Source: CAYILR01 sp964364175 (GTDB lineage Bacteria > Bdellovibrionota > UBA1018). Taken from it: a stretch of 64,000 bases of DNA. The notes below the pieces were generated by a model. It made no database searches. It was not told the origin of the DNA and was given only the letters and a program-made list of their open reading frames with translations. Location of the stretch: contig CAYILR010000001.1 in the NCBI GenBank assembly GCA_964364175.1, positions 1 to 64,000 of the forward strand, given 5' to 3'. Shown piece after piece: positions 36,047-43,412 of the stretch; position 1 is the first letter of the stretch; every line of letters begins with the position of its first letter. The translations under genes were made by a program, and so were the position numbers.

Positions 36047-37131
36047 TGGACATGATGGAATGGATTTTCATGGGGATCAAAATAGCTGTAGTAGCAGTCC
36101 TACTATTGCAGATCGCGCCGATTATGGCGTGGGTCGAGAGACGCGGTTCTGCGCTGATGCAAAATCGCCTGGGACCAAACCGTGTAGGGCCGCTGGGTTT
36201 GATTCAGTCTTTGGCAGACGGAGTGAGATTCATTTTCAAGGAGGATTTTGTTCCAGCCCATGTTGAATCATTCTATTTTGTATTAGCTCCGCTTGTTGCT
36301 CTGGTTCCCGCGTTTATGACGATGGCCGTGATTCCGATTGCGAGCCCCATTGCTTTGAGTGACCGGATCTTGAATTTCCAAGTTGCCGATTTGAATGTGG
36401 GATTTCTTTATATTTTCTCCATCGCATCGTTAGGCGTGTACAGCATCATCATGGCTGGGTGGTCGTCTAACAATAAATATGCATTGTTGGGTAGCTTGAG
36501 AAGTTCAGCACAGATGATCAGCTATGAGCTATCGATGGGACTTTCGGTCGTTGGCATCGTTATGGTTTTTTCCAGTGTGCACCTTTTGGATATTACGACT
36601 GGACAAGGTCAGGCACTCATTCAGTTGGGTCCGCTGTCTATTCCTAAGTGGGGTATTTTTGTACAGCCGCTGGGTTTCTTGATTTTCTTGATTTCAATTT
36701 TTGCGGAAACCAATCGTCTTCCGTTCGATTTGCCCGAAGGAGAGTCCGAAATCGTTGCGGGCTATCACTTGGAGTATGGTGCAATGAAGTTTGCGATGCT
36801 CATGATGGCGGAATACAACAACATGTTCGTTGGCTCCGCTCTGATCGCCTCCTTGTTTTTGGGAGGTTGGCAGCCGCTTCCGGGAATGATGCCTTTGTTG
36901 GGAATTGCTGGGCTTAGCGGGGCTGTTTATGAGTGGGCCCGCGTGGGATGCGAAGCTCTTTCGTTTTTCATGAAGGTCGGGTTTTTCATGTGGTTCTTTG
37001 TTTGGATTCGCTGGACATTGCCTCGTTTTCGGTATGACCAGCTCATGGATTTAGGTTGGAAAGTCTTGCTGCCGTTGTCGCTAGTCAATGTGCTGGCAAC
37101 AGGGGCTCTCATGTACTTTGGGGTAATTTGA
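36046..37131 (+). CDS. nuoH: NADH-quinone oxidoreductase subunit H
   Basis: Eight-helix membrane subunit closing the quinone chamber. ERRGSALMQNRLGPNRVGPLG and the acidic loop FAETNRLPFDLPEGESE with IVAGYHLEYG are complete, unlike in the divergent NuoH. Length is 361 residues. The start codon shares a base with the nuoG stop. Confidence 0.96.
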   Translation: MDMMEWIFMGIKIAVVAVLLLQIAPIMAWVERRGSALMQNRLGPNRVGPLGLIQSLADGVRFIFKEDFVPAHVESFYFVLAPLVALVPAFMTMAVIPIASPIALSDRILNFQVADLNVGFLYIFSIASLGVYSIIMAGWSSNNKYALLGSLRSSAQMISYELSMGLSVVGIVMVFSSVHLLDITTGQGQALIQLGPLSIPKWGIFVQPLGFLIFLISIFAETNRLPFDLPEGESEIVAGYHLEYGAMKFAMLMMAEYNNMFVGSALIASLFLGGWQPLPGMMPLLGIAGLSGAVYEWARVGCEALSFFMKVGFFMWFFVWIRWTLPRFRYDQLMDLGWKVLLPLSLVNVLATGALMYFGVI

Positions 37132-37132
37132 T

Positions 37133-37576
37133 ATGTTAGTGAAAGCAAAGCCGGGACTACTGCAGAGATTTTATTTCATGGAAATCCTCAAGGGATTGGT
37201 GATCACCATGAAAAACATGCTTTTCTCTCGCAAGGTGACGATTCAATATCCCGAGGAGCGCCGAATTTATTCTGAGCGCTATCGCGGCCAGCATTACATC
37301 AAAGCGACCAATGGAGTGGAGAACTGCACAGCATGCATGCTCTGCCCCACCGTTTGTCCAGCCGAGTGTATACATATCGAGGCGGGTGAAAGGCCAGACA
37401 AGGAAAAATATCCAATCAAATTTGAAATCGATGTGCTGAGATGCTGTTTTTGCGGAATGTGCGAGGAGGCGTGTCCGAAGGACGCGATTAAACTGAGCAC
37501 TATTTATGAAATGAGTCTGGCTAAGCGCGAAGTCTATGAGAAAGGATTTTTGCTGGAGCAGCGGGGAGATAAATAG
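37133..37576 (+). CDS. nuoI: NADH-quinone oxidoreductase subunit I
   Basis: Ferredoxin-like subunit with two [4Fe-4S] motifs, CTACMLCPTVCPAECIH and CCFCGMCEEACPKDAI (N6a and N6b). Length is 147 residues. An N-terminal amphipathic helix (MEILKGLVITMKNMLF) anchors it on the membrane. Immediately follows nuoH and immediately precedes nuoJ. Confidence 0.96.
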   Translation: MLVKAKPGLLQRFYFMEILKGLVITMKNMLFSRKVTIQYPEERRIYSERYRGQHYIKATNGVENCTACMLCPTVCPAECIHIEAGERPDKEKYPIKFEIDVLRCCFCGMCEEACPKDAIKLSTIYEMSLAKREVYEKGFLLEQRGDK

Positions 37577-38116
37577 ATGGGTATGGAGCAAATTTTCTTT
37601 TTTATCTTTGCAGTTTTTGCGATCGCTTGTTCATTGCTCGTAGTATTGAAAAAAAATCCAGTTGCTAGCGCCTTTAGTTTAGTGGTGGTTTTTTTTAATT
37701 TTGCAGCGATCTATGCGCTCTATGGAGCCCACCTTCTGGCGGCCCTGCAAATTCTTGTTTATGCGGGCGCCATTATGGTCCTCTTTGTTTTTGTGATCAT
37801 GCTTTTGAATGCAGACACACCTTCATTGGACATGATTCGATCAAGCGCTTCTATGAAGGCGGTGGGCGCAGGGATTTGCCTGGTGGGTTTGGCGGGTGTG
37901 GTTTGGGCAATTTATCAATCCCAGACCGCCATTGTCCCTGTTGGAAATTTCACAATTACTGAAATTGAGAAGGCAGGCGGGAACACTCGTGTTTTGTCAG
38001 AGCTGATGTTTTCAGAATACATTCTACCTTTTGAGTTGACGTCTATTCTGTTGCTGGCAGCTATCGTTGGAGCTGTGGCAATCTCAAAACGTAAAATGGG
38101 AGGTTTCGCACGATGA
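37577..38116 (+). CDS. nuoJ: NADH-quinone oxidoreductase subunit J
   Basis: Five-helix membrane subunit of 179 residues with the conserved third helix YAGAIMVLFVFVIMLLN, including the Tyr and Gly of the coupling bend. Starts directly after nuoI and overlaps nuoK by four bases (ATGA). Confidence 0.95.
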   Translation: MGMEQIFFFIFAVFAIACSLLVVLKKNPVASAFSLVVVFFNFAAIYALYGAHLLAALQILVYAGAIMVLFVFVIMLLNADTPSLDMIRSSASMKAVGAGICLVGLAGVVWAIYQSQTAIVPVGNFTITEIEKAGGNTRVLSELMFSEYILPFELTSILLLAAIVGAVAISKRKMGGFAR

Positions 38117-38421
38117 CTTCTTTGGATCCCAATTTAACACTGTCCTTAGCGGCGATTATTTTTTTTATAGGTCTCTATGGCCTGTTGGTTCGGCGGAATA
38201 TCTTGATTGTTTTGATGTGCATTGAGCTGATGCTCAATGCAGTGAATCTGACATTCATTGTTTTTGCGAATCGGCTGCAAAACATGGCTGGGCAAATGTC
38301 TGTTTTTTTCATTATGACGGTTGCTGCAGCTGAGTCTGCAGTAGGTTTAGGCCTGGTGATTGCGATGTTTAGGACTTTGCGTTCGGTGGATACCGATCAA
38401 ATAGAATTCATGAAGGAATGA
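38113..38421 (+). CDS. nuoK: NADH-quinone oxidoreductase subunit K
   Basis: Three-helix subunit, 102 residues. Both buried glutamates of the proton path are present, in CIELMLNAVNL and AAAESAVGLGL, which is the key contrast with the divergent copy. Coupled to nuoJ by an ATGA overlap and followed by nuoL after four bases. Confidence 0.96.
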   Translation: MTSLDPNLTLSLAAIIFFIGLYGLLVRRNILIVLMCIELMLNAVNLTFIVFANRLQNMAGQMSVFFIMTVAAAESAVGLGLVIAMFRTLRSVDTDQIEFMKE

Positions 38422-38425
38422 AACC

Positions 38426-40348
38426 ATGTTAGCACTCATCCCACTTTTCCCACTGGTAGGTTTTTTGTTAAATGGGCTTTGGTATGCGCTTTTTCAATCA
38501 GCGCCCGGAGCAAAAAAAGCGGGAGCCACTGTTCCTGGTTTAATCGCCACACTCGCTATTTTAATGTCGTTTGTTGTTTCTGTGGTGCTGTTTCAGGATC
38601 TGTTGGCTCAATCGCATGAGCAGAGAGTGATCGAACAGGTTTTGTTCAATTGGATGCAAGTCGGAAATTTTAAAATCGATATGGCTCTCCGTGTAGACGC
38701 TCTTTCGATTTTGTTTTGTATGGTTATCACTGGGATTGGGACGTTGATCCATGTTTATTCCATAGGCTACATGAGCCATGATGAGACGCCGGGAAAATTT
38801 TTCTGTTACCTGAACCTGTTTTGTTTTTCGATGTTGATGCTTGTTTTGGGTGCATCTCTGCCCATTCTTTTTATGGGGTGGGAGGGCGTTGGTCTCTGTA
38901 GTTATCTATTGATTGGATATTGGTACAGCGACGAGGAAAAAGCCAAAGCTGGAAAAAAAGCATTTGTTGTCAATCGTATCGGTGATTTTGGGTTCTTAAT
39001 TGGGATGTTTTTAATTTTCTCCACGTTTGGATCTCTCGATTTTGTGGAGCTCAAAACCCAAATAGGTGCTCTGGGCAGCACGATTGCTCCCGCCACATTA
39101 ACAGCGATGTGTTTGTTGTTGTTTTTAGGCTGTACCGGAAAGTCAGCACAGATTCCCCTCTATGTCTGGCTGCCTGATGCTATGGCGGGTCCTACGCCAG
39201 TTTCTGCTTTGATTCACGCAGCAACCATGGTGACGTCCGGGATTTACATGCTGTCCCGATTGAATTTTTTGTTCAGCCTTTCCTCTACAGCAATGGGAGT
39301 GATTGCAGCAACGGGTGCAGCAACGGCATTTCTTGCAGCGACAATAGCGATTGCGCAAAAAGACATCAAAAAGATCCTCGCTTATTCCACAGTGTCTCAG
39401 CTGGGTTACATGTTCTTGGCCTGCGGTGTGGGGGCTTATGTTTCAGGTGTTTTTCATGTGATCACCCATGCTTTTTTCAAGGCGCTTTTGTTCTTGGGTG
39501 CAGGAAGCGTGATTCACGGAATGCATGAGGAGCAAGACATTATGAAAATGGGCGGGCTACGCCACGGAATGCCCAAAACATTTTTAGTTTGTGCCGCAGG
39601 TTGGCTTGCGATTTGTGGAATCCCGCCTTTTTCTGGTTTTTTCTCAAAGGATGAAATTCTTTGGATGGCATTTTCGTCACAGCATGGATCGACAATTCTC
39701 TGGTTGGCAGGATCAGTGACTGCAGTGATGACAGCTTTCTATATGACTCGAATGTTCTCTTTGGTTTTTTTAGGAAAAGAACGATTTGATCATCATCATG
39801 TACATGTCCACGAGAGTCCGTGGGTGATGATTGTTCCATTGCAGATTCTAGCTTTGCTCAGTGTTTTCGGGGGATTCATGGGAGTCCCTCATTCGAGCTG
39901 GATTGAGCATTGGTTGGAGCCCGTGATTCCCGCACACCAGCTTGCAGCGGGTGTGGATCATAATCTGGAGTGGGTTCTGATGGGAATGAGTGTTGCGGGT
40001 GCAGTGATTGGAATCACTTTTGCGCTCCGTGTGTATTCGAATTTAGGGCGTGCAGACGAGATGCGAAAAAAAGGCCTCGTCCTCCACCGGCTTTTGGAAA
40101 ACAAATGGTTTGTTGATGAAATGTATGAATCTACGCTGGTTAGGCCGATCGTCAGTATTTCACAAATGCTTTGGAAGTTTTTTGATGTTGGGGTGATTGA
40201 TCGTTTCATTGTTGGATTTGGGAGAGTATCGCAGTGGACAGGACAATCGATTCGAGTGGTGCAAACCGGGTCGATTCAAGTTTATGCATTGGTGTTGCTC
40301 TTGGGTGTGGTGGTCATGATGGGGTATCTCATTTATGGAATGGCTTAG
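38426..40348 (+). CDS. nuoL: NADH-quinone oxidoreductase subunit L
   Basis: Distal antiporter-like subunit of 640 residues with the long lateral helix. Catalytic positions are intact: FMGWEGVGLCSYLLIG (Glu), CTGKSAQIPLYVWLPDAMAG (Lys) and LIHAATMVTSGIY. The C-terminal amphipathic helix and last anchor (VQTGSIQVYALVLLL) are recognisable. Its 3' end overlaps nuoM by 14 bases. Confidence 0.96.
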   Translation: MLALIPLFPLVGFLLNGLWYALFQSAPGAKKAGATVPGLIATLAILMSFVVSVVLFQDLLAQSHEQRVIEQVLFNWMQVGNFKIDMALRVDALSILFCMVITGIGTLIHVYSIGYMSHDETPGKFFCYLNLFCFSMLMLVLGASLPILFMGWEGVGLCSYLLIGYWYSDEEKAKAGKKAFVVNRIGDFGFLIGMFLIFSTFGSLDFVELKTQIGALGSTIAPATLTAMCLLLFLGCTGKSAQIPLYVWLPDAMAGPTPVSALIHAATMVTSGIYMLSRLNFLFSLSSTAMGVIAATGAATAFLAATIAIAQKDIKKILAYSTVSQLGYMFLACGVGAYVSGVFHVITHAFFKALLFLGAGSVIHGMHEEQDIMKMGGLRHGMPKTFLVCAAGWLAICGIPPFSGFFSKDEILWMAFSSQHGSTILWLAGSVTAVMTAFYMTRMFSLVFLGKERFDHHHVHVHESPWVMIVPLQILALLSVFGGFMGVPHSSWIEHWLEPVIPAHQLAAGVDHNLEWVLMGMSVAGAVIGITFALRVYSNLGRADEMRKKGLVLHRLLENKWFVDEMYESTLVRPIVSISQMLWKFFDVGVIDRFIVGFGRVSQWTGQSIRVVQTGSIQVYALVLLLGVVVMMGYLIYGMA

Positions 40349-41882
40349 TCTTCATAGTTTGACAGCAGTTACTTTTTTGCCGTTAATTTTGGGTGGCATA
40401 GGCCTTTTGTTGCCAACCAAGAGTGAGGGCGGAAAAAATATTTACAAAGCCTGGGTGCTTTTCAGCGCAATAGCTGTTTTTGCCATATCACTTAAACTGC
40501 TCTTTGCATACGAGCCGAGTGGCGCAGAGTTTCAACTCGCGGAATCTCATGAATGGTTGCCTGCATTGGGAATACAATATGCGCTGGGGATCGATGGCAT
40601 CAGTCTTTGGCTGATTTTGTTGACTACTTTTTTGATGCCGATCGTAGTTCTGGGATCCTACTCTGCAGTTGAGGATCGTGTGAAGGAGTTCTACTTTTTG
40701 CTTCTCGCGCTAGAAACTGGAATGATAGGTGCATTTGTCGCACTCGATGTTTTCTTGTTTTATGTGTTTTGGGAAGTCATGCTGGTGCCCATGTATTTCT
40801 TGATCGGAATCTGGGGGGGGAAAGACAGAATCTACGCCTCCATGAAATTTGTGCTTTTCACCTTGGTGGGTTCTCTGCTGATGCTGGTCGCGATTTTTTA
40901 TCTCGCTTGGCAATATCAACTCCAGTACGGAACTTATACGACGCTGCTGACGAATTTATACCAAGTCAAAATTCCGTTTGATGGGGTTTTGTCTCCACAA
41001 AGCCTCTTGTTTCTTGCTTTTTGTTTGGCGTTTGCAATCAAAGTTCCCCTGTTCCCTCTGCATACATGGTTGCCAGATGCACACGTTCAAGCTCCCACAG
41101 CAGGCAGCGTGATATTGGCAGGAGTGCTTTTGAAAATGGGTGGATACGGATTCATTCGATTTGCCTTCCCTCTTTTTCCGGAGTCAGTGCTTTATTACAA
41201 AACGATGTTCATGACCCTAGCCTCAATTGCGATTGTCTACGGAGCACTCGTGGCGATGATTCAACCTGACATCAAAAAACTAGTGGCCTATTCGTCTGTG
41301 AGCCACATGGGGTATGTGGTTCTGGGATTGTTTTCTCTCACTGCAACTGGAGTCATGGGTTCTGTCTATCAGATGTTGAATCATGGAATCTCCACAGGGG
41401 CGCTGTTCTTGATTGTAGGAATGGTTTACGAGCGACGTCACACGCGTGAGATCAAAGATTTTGGTGGAATCGCAAAAGTGATGCCGCTCTTTGCGGTTGC
41501 TTTTCTGATCATCACATTGTCGTCCATCGCACTTCCTGGAACCAATGGGTTTGTGGGAGAGTTCCTGATTTTGCTGGGGACATGGATGGCTGCTCCTGTA
41601 TTCGCAATCATTGCTGCACTGGGTGTGATTTTTGGCGCAGTCTATATGTTGTGGATGTTTCAGCGAGTTATGTTTGGACCGATTACACAAAAGGATAACC
41701 AAGAGCTCAAAGATCTGAATTTCAGGGAAGTAGTGGTCTTAGCCCCACTTTTGATTGCAGTTTTTGTGATGGGGATTTTGCCAAATCCATTTTTTAGAGT
41801 GATGGAGCCATCTTTAAATCGCCTAGTTGAAAGGGTGAATGTGCAACATCCCACTCAAGTGGCAATGAAAGGAACGCAGTAA
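40335..41882 (+). CDS. nuoM: NADH-quinone oxidoreductase subunit M
   Basis: Antiporter-like subunit of 515 residues. Proton-path residues are present in VFWEVMLVPMYFLIG (Glu), FAIKVPLFPLHTWLPDAH (Lys), GVLLKMGGYG (Lys) and NGFVGEFLILLG (Glu). The stop overlaps the nuoN start by one base. This copy gave the reference for judging losses in the divergent NuoM. Confidence 0.96.
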   Translation: MEWLSLHSLTAVTFLPLILGGIGLLLPTKSEGGKNIYKAWVLFSAIAVFAISLKLLFAYEPSGAEFQLAESHEWLPALGIQYALGIDGISLWLILLTTFLMPIVVLGSYSAVEDRVKEFYFLLLALETGMIGAFVALDVFLFYVFWEVMLVPMYFLIGIWGGKDRIYASMKFVLFTLVGSLLMLVAIFYLAWQYQLQYGTYTTLLTNLYQVKIPFDGVLSPQSLLFLAFCLAFAIKVPLFPLHTWLPDAHVQAPTAGSVILAGVLLKMGGYGFIRFAFPLFPESVLYYKTMFMTLASIAIVYGALVAMIQPDIKKLVAYSSVSHMGYVVLGLFSLTATGVMGSVYQMLNHGISTGALFLIVGMVYERRHTREIKDFGGIAKVMPLFAVAFLIITLSSIALPGTNGFVGEFLILLGTWMAAPVFAIIAALGVIFGAVYMLWMFQRVMFGPITQKDNQELKDLNFREVVVLAPLLIAVFVMGILPNPFFRVMEPSLNRLVERVNVQHPTQVAMKGTQ

Positions 41883-43387
41883 TGTCGTCTTTAATTACCA
41901 TTCGACCAGATTTGCTGATGTTCTCTGCCGAGCAACTCAGGGCCCTTTATCCTTATCTTTGGTTATTGATCGGGGCGATGCTGAGCCTGATTTTGTGTGT
42001 CGTGAGGTCTTTTAATCCAAAGTGGGCTGTTTTAGGTGTGTCTACGCTTGCGTGCATTGGAGCGATTGTCAGCTCAGTTCACCAAATGAATGAAGCGCCC
42101 ATGACGCTTTTTAACCAAATGATGATTTCCGACGCATATTCATCGTTCTTCAATATTTTATTTTTGATTTCTGCCCTGGTGACAATCTGGATGTCGTTTA
42201 AATATCTCGACCAGGAGAACCTTCAGTATTCTGAGTTCTACGTTCTGGTGTTGTTTTCATGCTTAGGGATGATGCTGATGACGGCAGCGACAGACTTGAT
42301 CGGAATTTTTATAGCGCTAGAGTTGATGTCCTTGTGCGTTTACGTTCTGGTGGGATTCCGTCGGGCTGATCGCAAAAGCAATGAAGCGGCCATGAAGTAT
42401 TTTATTTTAGGTTCTGCGGCGTCCGCGATCTTGCTCTACGGGAGTGCTTTGCTTTATGGAGTTACCGGTTCGACACAACTTGCACCAATTTTTCAAACAC
42501 TCAAAAATTCACCCAATGCATCATCGCCGCTTTTCGTTTTGGGAGCGTGGCTGGTGGTTGCAGGTTTTCTTTTTAAAGTGGCATCAGTTCCATTTCATAT
42601 GTGGATGCCTGACGTTTATGAGGGGGCACCATCTCCCATCACTGGCTTCATGACGACCGGCTTGAAGGCAGCAGCTTTTGCTACGTTCATCCGGGTTTTT
42701 GTGTCGCTCGGGTATGGCAAAAGTCTGACACCAGCATTGCAGCATAGCGTTCACCAGCTCCTTTGGATTTCCGCGGTGCTCACTATGGTCGTGGGTAATT
42801 TGATTGCCCTCACGCAAACAAATCTCAAGAGAATGCTGGCTTATTCATCCATCGCGCATACAGGCTATCTTTTGATGGGCATTATTGCCGCACCTTCTAG
42901 TCAATACGGGTATGGACCCGTGGCTATGTATCTGGTCGGTTATAGTGCGATGAGTTTGGGTGCATTCGGCGTTTTGACGATCCTCTCTGGAAAATGGGAT
43001 GCTCAATTGAATTTGGGTCAATTGTCAGGAGCAGCGACTCGTCATCCTTGGTTGGCGTTTGCAATGGCTGTATTTTTATTTTCCATGGCGGGAATGCCGC
43101 CCACAGCGGGATTTGCCGCCAAATATTTGTTATTTTATTCAGCAGTGGAAGCGGGTGAAGTTCCGCTTGTTGTAATCGGAGTGCTCTGCAGCGCGATTTC
43201 CGTGTATTATTACTTAAGAGTCTTAGTTTACATGTACATGCGTCCAGCGGCAGATTCGACGCCGATGGCTCGCGTGCCAGCGGGTGCGATGTTGACCGTA
43301 GCTGCAATGGCGATTTTGACATTGCAGATCGGAATCATGCCATCTCGCTGGGTAGATGTAGCTAAGAGGGTCGTAGCAGGGCTCTAA
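41882..43387 (+). CDS. nuoN: NADH-quinone oxidoreductase subunit N
   Basis: Antiporter-like subunit of 501 residues ending the canonical operon. Conserved charged positions are visible in FIALELMSLCVYVLVG (Glu), FLFKVASVPFHMWMPDVYEG (Lys), TGLKAAAF (Lys) and PPTAGFAAKYLLF (Lys). NEAAMKYFILG is the family motif. A TPR protein gene follows after 25 bases on the same strand and may share the message. Confidence 0.96.
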   Translation: MSSLITIRPDLLMFSAEQLRALYPYLWLLIGAMLSLILCVVRSFNPKWAVLGVSTLACIGAIVSSVHQMNEAPMTLFNQMMISDAYSSFFNILFLISALVTIWMSFKYLDQENLQYSEFYVLVLFSCLGMMLMTAATDLIGIFIALELMSLCVYVLVGFRRADRKSNEAAMKYFILGSAASAILLYGSALLYGVTGSTQLAPIFQTLKNSPNASSPLFVLGAWLVVAGFLFKVASVPFHMWMPDVYEGAPSPITGFMTTGLKAAAFATFIRVFVSLGYGKSLTPALQHSVHQLLWISAVLTMVVGNLIALTQTNLKRMLAYSSIAHTGYLLMGIIAAPSSQYGYGPVAMYLVGYSAMSLGAFGVLTILSGKWDAQLNLGQLSGAATRHPWLAFAMAVFLFSMAGMPPTAGFAAKYLLFYSAVEAGEVPLVVIGVLCSAISVYYYLRVLVYMYMRPAADSTPMARVPAGAMLTVAAMAILTLQIGIMPSRWVDVAKRVVAGL

Positions 43388-43412
43388 AAAATACTAGGGC
43401 CCAAGGGGAGAG

